A stretch of DNA of 64,000 bases from Bradyrhizobium tropiciagri. Its GTDB lineage: Bacteria > Pseudomonadota > Alphaproteobacteria > Rhizobiales > Xanthobacteraceae. Under the pieces are notes generated by a model, which saw only the letters and a list, made by a program, of their open reading frames with translations, had not been told where the DNA came from and searched no databases. Position numbers and translations under genes: made by a program. Location: assembly GCF_001189845.1 (NCBI RefSeq), contig NZ_LFLZ01000050.1, forward strand, positions 1 to 64,000, in the 5' to 3' direction. This document shows, piece by piece, positions 29,903-39,318 of this stretch; the first letter of the stretch is position 1; each line of letters starts with the position of its first letter.

Positions 29903-32862
29903 ATGTCTCGCCAAGACGCGAACGCCGCTTTTGCTCTCTCCTCATTCCTGCAAGGCACCAACGCCGCCTATATCGACGACCTCTATGCTCGCTACGAGCA
30001 GGACCCGTCGTCGGTCGACGCCGAATGGCAGGATTTCTTCAAGAGCCTGAAGGACGCCCCGGCCGACGTGCAGAAGAACGCCGAAGGCGCCTCGTGGGGC
30101 CGGGCCAACTGGCCGGTGACGCCGCGCGACGAGCTGACCTCGGCGCTCGACGGCAACTGGGCCCAGGTCGAGAAGGCGGTCGGCAGCAAGCTCGCGGCCA
30201 AGGCGCAGGCCAAGGGCGCCGCGCTCTCCGACGCCGACGTCCATCAGGCCACCCGCGATTCGGTTCGCGCACTGATGCTGATCCGCGCCTACCGCATGCG
30301 CGGCCATTTCCACGCCAAGCTCGATCCGCTCGGCATCGAGGCGCCGCGCGACCGCGAGGAACTCGATCCGCGCTCCTACGGCTTCTCCGAGGCCGACTTC
30401 GATCGCAAGATCTTCCTCGATCACGTGCTCGGCCTCGAATACGGCACGCTGCGCGAGATCGTTCAGATCTGCGAGCGCACCTACTGCCAGACGCTCGGCG
30501 TCGAGTTCATGCACATCTCCAACGCCGCGCAGAAGGCGTGGATCCAGGAGCGCATCGAGGGTCCGGACAAGGAGATCAGCTTCACGCCGGAGGGACGCCG
30601 CGCGATCCTCAACAAGCTGATCGAGGCCGACGGCTTCGAGAAGTTCTGCGATACCAAGTTCACCGGCACCAAGCGCTTCGGCCTCGACGGCGGTGAATCG
30701 CTGATCCCGGCGCTCGAGCAGATCATCAAGCGCGGCGGCAATCTCGGCGTGAAGGAGATCGTGTTCGGCATGCCGCATCGCGGCCGCCTCAACGTGCTGA
30801 CCCAGGTGATGGGCAAGCCGCACCGCGCGCTGTTCCATGAATTCAAGGGCGGTTCGGCCAACCCGGACTCGGTCGAAGGCTCCGGCGACGTCAAGTATCA
30901 CCTCGGCGCCTCCTCGGACCGCGAGTTCGACGGCAACAACATCCATCTGTCGCTGACCGCAAATCCGTCGCATCTCGAGATCGTCGATCCCGTCGTGATG
31001 GGCAAGGTGCGCGCCAAGCAGGACCAGCACGGCGATCCGCCGGACATGCGCATCTCGGTGCTGCCGCTGCTGATGCACGGTGACGCGGCGTTCGCGGGCC
31101 AGGGCGTGGTGGCGGAATGCTTCAGCCTGTCCGACCTGAAGGGCTACCGCACCGGCGGCTCGCTGCACTTCATCGTCAACAACCAGATCGGCTTCACCAC
31201 CTATCCGCGCTACTCGCGCTCGTCGCCCTATCCGTCCGACGTCGCGAAGATGATCGATGCGCCGATCTTCCACGTGAACGGCGACGATCCGGAAGCGTGG
31301 TGTTCGCCGCCAAGGTCGCGATCGAGTTCCGGCAGAAATTCCACAAGCCGGTCGTCATCGACATGTTCTGCTACCGGCGCCACGGCCACAATGAGGGCGA
31401 CGAGCCGGCCTTCACCCAGCCGGTGATGTACAAGAAGATCGCCTCGCACCCGACGACGCTGGAGATCTACGCCAAGCGGCTGGTCGCCGATGGCGTGCTC
31501 ACCGAAGGTGAGGTCGAGAAGGCCAAGGCCGACTGGCGCGCGCGGCTCGATGCCGAGCTCGAGGCCGGCTCGGGCTACAAGCCGAACAAGGCCGACTGGC
31601 TCGACGGCAAATGGGCAGGCTTCAAGTCGGCCGATCAGGAAGAAGACGCCCGCCGCGGCGTCACCGGCGTCGATGTCGCCGTGCTCAAGGAGATCGGCCG
31701 CAAGATCACCAAGGTGCCGGACGGTTTCCGGGTTCACCGAACGATCCAGCGCTTCCTCGACAATCGTGCCAAGGCCATCGATACCGGCGAAGGGATCGAC
31801 TGGGCGACCGGCGAGGCACTGGCGTTCTGCACGCTGCTGCAGGAAGGCCATCACGTGCGGCTGTCCGGCCAGGATTCCGAGCGCGGCACCTTCTCGCAGC
31901 GCCATTCGGTGCTGATCGACCAGGAGGACGAGAGCCGCTACACGCCGTTCAACCATCTCGGCGGCGAAGACACCGGCCATTACGAGGTGATCAACTCGCT
32001 GCTGTCGGAAGAGGCCGTGCTCGGCTTCGAATACGGCTACTCGCTGGCCGAGCCGAATGCGCTGGCGCTCTGGGAAGCGCAGTTCGGCGACTTCGCCAAC
32101 GGCGCCCAGGTCGTGTTCGACCAGTTCATCTCCTCGGGCGAACGCAAATGGCTGCGCATGTCGGGCCTCGTCTGCCTGCTGCCGCACGGCTATGAAGGGC
32201 AGGGACCGGAGCACTCCTCCGCGCGCCTCGAGCGTTATCTGCAGATGTGCGCCGAGGACAACATGCAGGTGGTCAATCCGACCACGCCGGCGAACTACTT
32301 CCACGTGTTGCGGCGCCAGCTGCATCGCGAGATCCGCAAGCCGCTGATCCTGATGACGCCGAAGTCGCTGCTGCGCCACAAGCGCGCCGTGTCGCGGCTC
32401 GACGAGCTCGGCAAGAACGCGACCTTCCATCGCATCCTGTACGATGACGCGCAGATGCTGCAGGACGAGAAGATCAAGCTGGTGCCGGACGACAAGATCC
32501 GTCGCGTCGTGCTGTGCTCCGGCAAGGTCTATTACGACCTGTACGAGGAGCGCGAGAAGCGCGGCATCGACGACATCTATCTGATGCGCATCGAGCAGCT
32601 CTATCCGGTGCCGCTCAAGGCGCTGGTCCAGGAGTTCGGCCGCTTCAAGAATGCCGAGATGGTCTGGTGCCAGGAAGAGCCGCGCAACATGGGCTCCTGG
32701 CACTTCATCGAGCCCTATCTCGAGTGGGTGCTGAACCAGGTCCACGCAGCCAACAAGCGTCCGCGCTATGCCGGCCGTCCGGCATCGGCGGCGACCGCCA
32801 CCGGGTTGATGTCGAAACATCTCGCGCAGCTCAAGGCGCTGCTCGACGACGCACTGAACTAA
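29903..32862 (+). CDS. sucA: 2-oxoglutarate dehydrogenase E1 component (frameshifted)
   Basis: Thiamine-diphosphate E1 subunit that decarboxylates 2-oxoglutarate and passes the succinyl group to SucB. It starts MSRQDANAAFALSSFLQGTN at 29903; upstream in-frame codons are not conserved. The frame is lost at 31297: the sequence reads DPEAW.. where DPEAVVFAAKVAIEFRQKFH is expected, and the other frame continues to 32862. Adding one G (GCGTGG to GCGGTGG) yields 986 residues, the normal length. Motifs include MPHRGRLNVL and HGDAAFAGQGV. Treated as one functional gene with a single-base loss. Confidence 0.93.
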
Positions 32863-32879
32863 CGACCTTCACCAACACC

Positions 32880-32920
32880 ATGCCCCGCCTTGTGCGCAAT
32901 TGCGCACTGGAGCGGGGCAT
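32880..32920. repeat. Nested palindrome between sucA and sucB
   Basis: Outer arms ATGCCCCGC and GCGGGGCAT enclose a perfect 16 bp palindrome GTGCGCAATTGCGCAC. It can form a cruciform or a branched mRNA hairpin in the sucA-sucB spacer. It lacks a T tract. Confidence 0.65.
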
Positions 32921-33035
32921 CCGGTATCCCGCGTCATCCAGCACAAGCGCTGTCGTCACGGAGTACCGGGTCGTTCGCTTTGGCGGATGGTGGCCGGAAA
33001 AATTTTGCGACCGCAGGGTTATCGAGGAAAAGACC

Positions 33036-34250
33036 ATGACTGAAATTCGCGTTCCAACGCTCGGCGAATCCGTAACCGAGGCCACGATCGGCCGCTGGTT
33101 CAAGAAGGCCGGTGAGGCCGTTGCGGTGGACGAGCCGTTGGTGGAGCTGGAAACCGACAAGGTCACCATCGAGGTGCCCGCGCCGGTCGCCGGCACCCTC
33201 GGCGAGATCATCGCCAAGGACGGCGAGACCGTCGCCGTCGGCGCGTTGCTCGGCCAGATCAATGACGGTGCCGTCGCCGCGGCCAAGCCCGCTGCCGCAG
33301 CCGCCGCTCCCGCAGCGGCGCCTGCCGCACCCAAGGTGCCGCCGGCGGATGCGCCGCTCGCGCCCTCGGTGCGCAAGCTCTCCGCCGAAAGCGGCGTCGA
33401 CGCCTCCACCGTTCCGGGCTCGGGCAAGGACGGCCGCGTCACCAAGGGCGACATGCTGGCCGCGATCGAGAAGGCCGCCTCGGCGCCGACCCCGGTCAAC
33501 CAGCCGGCCGCCGCCGTGCAGGTGCGTGCGCCGTCGCCGGCGGACGACGCCGCCCGCGAGGAGCGCGTGAAGATGACCCGGCTGCGCCAGACCATCGCGC
33601 GCCGACTCAAGGACGTGCAGAACACCGCCGCGATGCTGACCACCTTCAACGAGGTCGACATGACCGAGGTGATGAAGCTGCGCGCCCTCTACAAGGACAC
33701 GTTCGAGAAGAAGCACGGCTCGAAGCTCGGCTTCATGGGCTTCTTCACCAAGGCGGTGGTGCAGGGGCTGAAGGATATTCCGGCGGTCAACGCCGAGATC
33801 GACGGCTCCGACCTGATCTACAAGAACTACTACCACATCGGCGTTGCTGTCGGCACCGACCGCGGCCTGGTGGTGCCTGTGGTGCGCGACTGCGACCACA
33901 AGTCGATCGCCGAAATCGAGAAGTCGATCGCCGACTACGGCCGCCGTGCCCGCGACGGCCAGCTCAAGATCGACGAGATGCAGGGCGGCACCTTCACCAT
34001 CACCAATGGCGGCATCTACGGCTCGCTGATGTCGACGCCGATCCTGAACGCGCCGCAGTCCGGCATCCTCGGCATGCACAAGATCCAGGAGCGGCCGATG
34101 GTGGTCGGCGGCAAGATCGAGGTCCGCCCGATGATGTATCTGGCGCTGTCCTACGATCACCGCGTCATCGACGGCAAGGAAGCGGTCACCTTCCTGGTGC
34201 GCGTCAAGGAGAGCCTGGAGGATCCGGCCCGCCTGGTGCTGGACCTCTAA
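33036..34250 (+). CDS. sucB: Dihydrolipoyl succinyltransferase, E2 of 2-oxoglutarate dehydrogenase
   Basis: Core of the 2-oxoglutarate dehydrogenase complex. It is 404 residues: lipoyl domain (1-77) with lipoyl-lysine 42 in ELETDKVTIEVP, an Ala/Pro-rich linker, a peripheral subunit-binding domain (about 105-145, PSVRKLSAESGV), and the catalytic domain ending with YDHRVIDG, which carries the active-site His. ATG 33036 starts the canonical MTEIRVPTLGESVTEATIG; the open frame upstream reaches back into sucA out of frame and is ignored. An SDR and lpdA follow. Confidence 0.96.
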   Translation: MTEIRVPTLGESVTEATIGRWFKKAGEAVAVDEPLVELETDKVTIEVPAPVAGTLGEIIAKDGETVAVGALLGQINDGAVAAAKPAAAAAAPAAAPAAPKVPPADAPLAPSVRKLSAESGVDASTVPGSGKDGRVTKGDMLAAIEKAASAPTPVNQPAAAVQVRAPSPADDAAREERVKMTRLRQTIARRLKDVQNTAAMLTTFNEVDMTEVMKLRALYKDTFEKKHGSKLGFMGFFTKAVVQGLKDIPAVNAEIDGSDLIYKNYYHIGVAVGTDRGLVVPVVRDCDHKSIAEIEKSIADYGRRARDGQLKIDEMQGGTFTITNGGIYGSLMSTPILNAPQSGILGMHKIQERPMVVGGKIEVRPMMYLALSYDHRVIDGKEAVTFLVRVKESLEDPARLVLDL

Positions 34251-34322
34251 GGTCATATCGCGCGCGGCGTCCGATCGGATCGGGCGCCGCGATTCGTTGG
34301 GTGCTTACCTTTGGGGATCAAC

Positions 34323-35072
34323 GTGACGGACAAGGTCGTTGTCATCACCGGCGGCAGCCGCGGCATCGGCCGCGCCACCGCGCTTGCAGCTGCCGCGCGC
34401 GGCTATCGCGTCGTCGTCGGCTACGCCACGAACCAGGCTGCGGCCAATGAGGTCGTCACCGCGATCGAGGCCAGGAACGGCAAGGCGATCGCGGTGAAGT
34501 GCGACGTCGGCAGCGAGCAGGACATCCTGGCGCTGTTCAAGGCGGCGGATGGCTTCGGCACGCTCGGTGCGCTCGTCAACAATGCCGGCATCGTCGGCAA
34601 GAGCGGTGTGCGCGTCGACGAGATGTCCGCCGAGCGCATCCAGCAGATGATGTCGGTCAACGTCACCGGCAGCATCCTGTGCGCGCGCGAGGCGGTGAAG
34701 CGGATGTCGACCAAGCACGGCGGCAAGGGCGGCGTCATCGTCAACCTGTCCTCGGTCGCGGCGAAGCTCGGCGCGCCCAACACCTATGTCGACTATGCCG
34801 CCTCCAAGGGCGCGATCGATTCCTTCACCGTCGGCCTCGGCTACGAGGTCGCGGGTGAAGGCATCCGCGTCGCCGGCATCCGGCCCGGACTGATCGACAC
34901 CGACATCCATGCCGCGGGCGGTGAGCCCGATCGCGCGCATCGGCTCGCCCATATGGTGCCGATGAAGCGTGTCGGCACCGCGGATGAAATCGCCAACGCC
35001 ATCGTCTGGCTGATCTCGGACGAGGCGTCCTACGTCACCAGCGCGATCCTCGACGTGTCGGGCGGCCGCTAA
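34323..35072 (+). CDS. Short-chain dehydrogenase/reductase between sucB and lpdA
   Basis: Classical SDR with NAD(P)-binding GGSRGIGRATA near the N-terminus, NNAG, catalytic Ser in NLSSVAA and YxxxK as YAASK. At 249 residues it is intact. The substrate is not predictable. GTG 34323 is chosen as start because GGGGA lies about 6 nt upstream; TTG 34311 is an in-frame alternative. Its position inside the TCA cluster is known from Bradyrhizobium-type genomes. A hairpin terminator after it may separate it from lpdA. Confidence 0.88.
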   Translation: MTDKVVVITGGSRGIGRATALAAAARGYRVVVGYATNQAAANEVVTAIEARNGKAIAVKCDVGSEQDILALFKAADGFGTLGALVNNAGIVGKSGVRVDEMSAERIQQMMSVNVTGSILCAREAVKRMSTKHGGKGGVIVNLSSVAAKLGAPNTYVDYAASKGAIDSFTVGLGYEVAGEGIRVAGIRPGLIDTDIHAAGGEPDRAHRLAHMVPMKRVGTADEIANAIVWLISDEASYVTSAILDVSGGR

Positions 35073-35086
35073 AACATAAATCCGAC

Positions 35087-35124
35087 GCGGGTCCCGATCT
35101 GCCGATCAGATCGGACCCGCCTTA
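35087..35124 (+). terminator. Terminator-like hairpin between the SDR gene and lpdA
   Basis: GCGGGTCCCGATCTG and CAGATCGGACCCGC form a 14 bp stem with one bulge, followed by CTTATTGT. The T tract is weak, so termination may be partial. Confidence 0.6.
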
Positions 35125-35156
35125 TTGTCACAGAGTTAGCTACAGGACCTTCCATC

Positions 35157-36557
35157 ATGGCTTCTTACGATCTCGTCGTCATCGGCACTGGCCCCGGCGG
35201 TTATGTCTGCGCGATCCGCGCGGCGCAACTCGGCATGAAGGTTGCCGTCGTCGAGAAGAATGCGACGCTGGGCGGCACCTGCCTCAATGTCGGCTGCATG
35301 CCGTCGAAGGCGCTGCTGCACGCTTCCGAGATGTTCGAGGAAGCGGGGCACTCCTTCGCCAAGATGGGCGTCAGCGTCCCGGCGCCGAAGCTCGATCTGC
35401 CCGCGATGATGAACTTCAAGCAGCAGGGCATCGACGGCAACGTCAAGGGCGTCGAATTCCTGATGAAGAAGAACAAGATCGACGTGCTCAAGGGCACCGG
35501 CAAGATCCTCGGTGCGGGTAAGGTCGAGGTCACCAGTGACGGCAAGTCCGAGACCGTCGAGACCAAGAACATCGTGATCGCCACCGGCTCCGACATCGCG
35601 CGGCTGAAGGGCATCGAGATCGACGAGAAGCGCATCGTGTCGTCGACCGGCGCGCTGTCGCTGGAGAAGGTGCCGGAGAAACTGCTGATCATCGGCGCCG
35701 GCGTGATTGGGCTCGAACTCGGCTCGGTCTGGCGCCGCCTCGGGGCGGATGTCATGGTCGTGGAATTCCTCGACCGCATCCTGCCTGGCATGGACGGCGA
35801 AGTGGCAAAACAATTCCAGCGCATGCTGGAGAAGCAGGGCTTTGTCTTCAAGCTCGGCACCAAGGTCACCGCGGTCGACACCTCGGGCAAGACGCTGCAG
35901 GCCAAGGTCGAACCGGCCGCTGGCGGCGCTGCGGAGACCATCGAGGCCGACGTCGTGCTCGTGTGCATCGGCCGCGTGCCCTACACCGAGGGCCTCGGGC
36001 TGAAGGACGCCGGCGTTGCGCTCGATAATCGCGGCCGTGTCGAGATCGACGCGCACTTCTCGACCAATGTGAAGGGCATCTACGCGATCGGCGACGTCGT
36101 CGCCGGGCCGATGCTTGCGCACAAGGCGGAAGACGAGGGCGTTGCCTGCGCCGAGATCATCGCCGGCCAGGCCGGCCATGTGAACTACGACGTCATTCCA
36201 GGTGTTGTGTATACCACGCCGGAAGTGTCGTCGGTCGGCAAGACCGAGGAAGACCTCAAGCAGGCCGGCGTCGCCTATACCGTCGGCAAATTCCCGTTCA
36301 CCGCGAACGGCCGCTCCAAGGTCAATCAGACCACCGACGGCTTCGTGAAGGTTCTCGCAGATGCGAAGACGGACCGGGTGCTCGGCGTCCACATCGTCGG
36401 CATCGAGGCCGGTGAAATGATCCATGAAGCCTGCGTTCTGATGGAATTCGGCGGTTCGGCCGAGGATCTGGCGCGGACCTGCCACGCACATCCGACCCGC
36501 TCCGAGGCGATCAAGGAAGCTGCGCTTGCGGTGGGCAAGCGCGCCATCCATATGTGA
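35157..36557 (+). CDS. lpdA: Dihydrolipoyl dehydrogenase (E3)
   Basis: Flavoprotein that reoxidises dihydrolipoyl groups with NAD for the 2-oxoglutarate dehydrogenase complex, and possibly other 2-oxoacid dehydrogenases. It is 466 residues: FAD loop GTGPGGYVCA, redox cysteines 42 and 47 in GGTCLNVGCMPSK, second nucleotide-binding GAGVIGLELGSV, and the catalytic His-Glu in HAHPTRSEA near 445-453. Intact. A full-length family A repeat follows. Confidence 0.96.
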   Translation: MASYDLVVIGTGPGGYVCAIRAAQLGMKVAVVEKNATLGGTCLNVGCMPSKALLHASEMFEEAGHSFAKMGVSVPAPKLDLPAMMNFKQQGIDGNVKGVEFLMKKNKIDVLKGTGKILGAGKVEVTSDGKSETVETKNIVIATGSDIARLKGIEIDEKRIVSSTGALSLEKVPEKLLIIGAGVIGLELGSVWRRLGADVMVVEFLDRILPGMDGEVAKQFQRMLEKQGFVFKLGTKVTAVDTSGKTLQAKVEPAAGGAAETIEADVVLVCIGRVPYTEGLGLKDAGVALDNRGRVEIDAHFSTNVKGIYAIGDVVAGPMLAHKAEDEGVACAEIIAGQAGHVNYDVIPGVVYTTPEVSSVGKTEEDLKQAGVAYTVGKFPFTANGRSKVNQTTDGFVKVLADAKTDRVLGVHIVGIEAGEMIHEACVLMEFGGSAEDLARTCHAHPTRSEAIKEAALAVGKRAIHM

Positions 36558-36586
36558 TGATCGAACGTCCGGCGCGAGCCGGGCTG

Positions 36587-36684
36587 GAGCATGGTCCGGA
36601 AAAGTGTGAAGCGGTTTTCCGAGAAGATCATGCTCAAACAAGGAGCTGAAGCGCGTTGATTCAACTCGGTCTCATCGCGCTTTA
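36587..36684. repeat. Dispersed composite palindromic repeat, family A, copy 4 (full length)
   Basis: Forward-orientation modules: GAGCATGGTCCGGAAAAGTG, GAAGCGGTTTTCC, GAAGATCATGCTCAAACAAG, then GAAGCGCGTTGATTCAAC and TCGGTCTCATCGCGCTTTA. This is the reverse complement layout of copy 2. It ends 11 bp before the next gene and may contribute to its 5' leader. Confidence 0.85.
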
Positions 36685-36695
36685 GGATCACAGGG

Positions 36696-37235
36696 ATGTT
36701 GCGCCGCCTGCTTCAGCCGTTCTGGGTCCTGCTTGCGATCATCTTCCTGATCGAGGCCTGGCTGTGGGACCACCTCGAGCCGATCGTGGCCCGGGTGGTC
36801 GCCTGGATCCCGCTCCGTGCGCTCAAGCAATGGCTGGCCGACCAGGTCGATTCGCTGTCGCCGGCGATGACGCTGATCGTCTTCGTCGTGCCGCTGATCC
36901 CGCTGTTTCCGCTCAAGCTGGTCGGGCTCTGGCTGCTGGCGAACCAATATTGGTTCAGCGCAGTCTCGCTGATCCTGTTTGCCAAATTCCTCGGCGTCGG
37001 CGTCACGGCCTTCGTGTTCGACGTGACACGGTCGAAGCTTTTGGAGATGCCCTGGTTCGAGGCGCTCTATAATTTCGTGATGGCGCTGCGCGCCAAGGCT
37101 ACTGCGCTGGTCGAGCCGGTCAAGCAGCGCATCCGCGAGATGATCAGCGGCGACGGCGAGGGCTGGGCCGCGCGCACGCTGCGCCTGATCGCCCGCTTCC
37201 GCAAAAGCGTGCATCAGACCAGCAAGGTTCTTTGA
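36696..37235 (+). CDS. Small integral membrane protein of unknown function
   Basis: 179 residues with three hydrophobic segments (PFWVLLAIIFLIEAWLW near 8-24, MTLIVFVVPLIPLFPLKLVG near 58-77, and FSAVSLILFAKFLGVGVTAF near 87-106), then a charged cytoplasmic tail rich in Arg/Lys. Codon usage fits the neighbours. It resembles conserved hypothetical proteins of rhizobia, but I recognise no named family. Its 5' end is very close to a repeat element. Confidence 0.7.
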   Translation: MLRRLLQPFWVLLAIIFLIEAWLWDHLEPIVARVVAWIPLRALKQWLADQVDSLSPAMTLIVFVVPLIPLFPLKLVGLWLLANQYWFSAVSLILFAKFLGVGVTAFVFDVTRSKLLEMPWFEALYNFVMALRAKATALVEPVKQRIREMISGDGEGWAARTLRLIARFRKSVHQTSKVL

Positions 37236-37248
37236 TCGGCACTTCTAG

Positions 37249-37364
37249 CCCCGTCATCCTGAGGAGCCCGCGCAGCGGGCGTCTCGAAGGATGCACGGCC
37301 CCGCTGTGGCCCCGTCGATCCTTCGAGACGCGCGCAAGAGCGCGCTCCTCAGGATGACGGGGGG
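37249..37364. repeat. Long palindromic intergenic repeat, family E
   Basis: Perfect 19 bp outer arms, CCCCGTCATCCTGAGGAGC at the left and its complement at the right, enclose imperfectly paired inner arms (GTCTCGAAGGAT with ATCCTTCGAGAC). The whole 116 bp can fold as one long hairpin between two convergent genes. Confidence 0.85.
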
Positions 37365-37387
37365 ATAGTAGGGTGCCAGCCGCGGCC

Positions 37388-37978
37388 TCAATGCAGATGC
37401 AGCAAATGCGGCTGGAACAGGCCGAGCACGGTCATCGCGACGCCGGCCAGTGTCACCAGACCCGACACCCAGACGAGCGCGGCGATGCCGGTGATGATGG
37501 TCGCGGACGCCAGCACGATGGCGATCTGGAAGGCGGCGGAAGCAAGCTCGAAGTGATGATATTTCGCGGTGGCCTCATCGCGCTCATGCTCTGCGTGCTT
37601 GGCGCGTTCGGAGAGTTGTTCTGAACCCTCGCCGGTGTCCGGCTCCGAGCGATAGCGTGCCGCGGTCTTGAGCCAGTCGTCGATCTGCTTCTGCAGGGCA
37701 GCCTTGGCCGCCTCGTCGGTGGTGGTGGCGAGGTTCAGCTTGCCCTGTTCGGCCGCGGTCTGCACCGCGGTGCGGCGGATGCTCTTGGCCTGGAAGAAGG
37801 CCCAGAGGTTGGAGGCTTCGACGTTCTTGCTGATCGATTCGGTCTGGGCACCCTTGCCGAGGGTTTCCGACAGCGCCAGGCAGAGCGCGATCACGGCGAT
37901 CAGGAGCGCGATCTTCTTGTTCTCGCCCGACGCATGCTCGGCATGCTCCGCGTGCTCCATACTTTCTTGTGCGCTCAT
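37388..37978 (-). CDS. DUF4337 family membrane protein
   Basis: 196 residues. A His/Glu-rich N-terminus (EHAEHAEHASGE) precedes a membrane segment (KIALLIAVIALCLALSETL), then a helical, charged middle region and two C-terminal membrane segments (IAIVLASATIITGIAALVWV and LVTLAGVAMTVLGLF). This arrangement fits DUF4337; function unknown. The start at 37978 is chosen because GGAGGGG lies just upstream; the frame extends to 38089 without a ribosome-binding site. Confidence 0.82.
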   Translation of the reverse strand: MSAQESMEHAEHAEHASGENKKIALLIAVIALCLALSETLGKGAQTESISKNVEASNLWAFFQAKSIRRTAVQTAAEQGKLNLATTTDEAAKAALQKQIDDWLKTAARYRSEPDTGEGSEQLSERAKHAEHERDEATAKYHHFELASAAFQIAIVLASATIITGIAALVWVSGLVTLAGVAMTVLGLFQPHLLHLH

Positions 37979-38123
37979 GATTCCCCTCCGATGAGACTGT
38001 GCCACGATTGCCGAATGCGATGCACAAGGCAAGGGGCCGCAGTTTGTGGTTAGCCGTATGAAGATGAACGCAGCATGACGGCGAGCCAAATCCGGCGTCT
38101 CATCTGGACCCGGATCCGGCCGC

Positions 38124-39095
38124 TCAGCCGCGCGGGTGCGCGGAGCGATAGACTTCGAGCAGGCGCTCGCTGTCGATGCCGGTGTAGATCTGCGTGGTCG
38201 ACAGCGACGCGTGGCCGAGCAATTCCTGGATCGCGCGCAGGTCGCCGCCGCGGCTCAGCAGATGGGTGGCGAAGGAGTGCCGCAACGCATGCGGCGTCGC
38301 GCTGTCGGGCAGGCCGAGCGCACCGCGCAGCCGCTCCATGGTGAGCTGGATGATGCGCGGGCTCAAGGGTCCGCCGCGTGCACCGACGAACATCGGTCCG
38401 GTCGGGCTGAGTTGATGCGGGCAGATCGCGGCATAGTCCGCGATCAATTGCAGCACATTTTGCAGCACCGGCACCATGCGGGTCTTGTTGCCCTTGCCGG
38501 TCACGACCAGCACGTCGCCTTCGCCCGGCTTCGGCACGTCGCGGCGCTTCAGCCCCAGCGCCTCGGAGATGCGCAGGCCCGAGCCGTAGAGCAGCGCCAT
38601 CACGGCGGCGTCGCGCACCAGGATCCAGGTCTCGCGCTCCTCGCCGGCACGCTCATCGGCATCGGCGAACCGTTTCGCCGCTTCCATGTGGATCGGCTTC
38701 GGCAGGCTCTTTGCCACCTTGGGCGCGCGGATCGCCGAGAGTGCGCCGACCTTGCCCTTGCCTTCGCGTTCCAGGAAACGGCCGAACGAGCGCAAGCCCG
38801 CCAGCGCCCGCATCAGCGACCGTCCGCCGATCTCGTCTGCGCGCCGCATCGCCATGAACGCGCGGACATCGCTTGCCTCGAGCGCGGAGAAGGCCGCAAG
38901 CGTCACGCGCGCCCCCCAGTGCTCGGCCAGGAAGGCCAGGCATTGCCGCACGTCGCGGGCGTAGGCCTCGAGCGTCTTCGGCGACAGCCGCCGCTCTGCG
39001 CGCAGATGCGACAGCCAGCGCGTCATCTCCTGCGTGACTGATGTGTCGGCGCAGTCGAGCTCGAGCGGTTGCATGGGCTGATCGGTCCGGGCCAT
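38124..39095 (-). CDS. xerC: Site-specific tyrosine recombinase XerC
   Basis: Chromosome-dimer resolution recombinase acting with XerD at dif. The 323-residue protein has an N-terminal SAM-like DNA-binding domain (LSHLRAERRLSPKTLEAYAR) and the catalytic set: Arg in GSGLRISEAL, HxxR in HALRHSF, His in LLGHASLSTTQIYT and the nucleophilic Tyr at the end of that motif. It is divergent from priA, a pairing common in rhizobia, so this is the housekeeping Xer rather than a phage integrase. Start 39095 is my choice; 39140 and an internal Met are alternatives. Confidence 0.92.
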   Translation of the reverse strand: MARTDQPMQPLELDCADTSVTQEMTRWLSHLRAERRLSPKTLEAYARDVRQCLAFLAEHWGARVTLAAFSALEASDVRAFMAMRRADEIGGRSLMRALAGLRSFGRFLEREGKGKVGALSAIRAPKVAKSLPKPIHMEAAKRFADADERAGEERETWILVRDAAVMALLYGSGLRISEALGLKRRDVPKPGEGDVLVVTGKGNKTRMVPVLQNVLQLIADYAAICPHQLSPTGPMFVGARGGPLSPRIIQLTMERLRGALGLPDSATPHALRHSFATHLLSRGGDLRAIQELLGHASLSTTQIYTGIDSERLLEVYRSAHPRG

Positions 39096-39180
39096 CTGTA
39101 AAGGGCTATTGGCGCTGCGAATCTCCTGATTATATCGCACTGCCTTCGTTTACCGATCGCTAAGACCGCGCAGCGGTGAC

Positions 39181-39280
39181 AGAGCGTTTTCGAGCGAAGT
39201 GGAGGCCGGCTCGCGTGAAGAAAACGCGTCAAAACAAGAAGCTGGAGATTTGGTTCTGATTCATTCAGAACCAAATCTCT
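39181..39280. repeat. Composite repeat, family B, copy 1, with terminal hairpin
   Basis: AGAGCGTTTTCGAGCGAAGT, GGAGGCCGGCTCGCGTGAAG and AAAACGCGTCAAAACAAG form the B module, whose ends are inverted (GCGTTTTC / GAAAACGC). It is followed by perfect 14 bp arms AGATTTGGTTCTGA and TCAGAACCAAATCT. A second, shorter B copy is at 56574-56624. It lies in the xerC-priA divergent promoter region. Confidence 0.75.
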
Positions 39281-39318
39281 AGCCCGGTGCAAAGTTCGGA
39301 TTCAAAAGCCCTGATTTG

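Noticed and set aside
38124..39095. Tyrosine recombinase as a sign of a prophage or integrative island
   Set aside because: It is XerC-like, next to priA in a conserved context, with no attachment repeats, tRNA or phage genes nearby.
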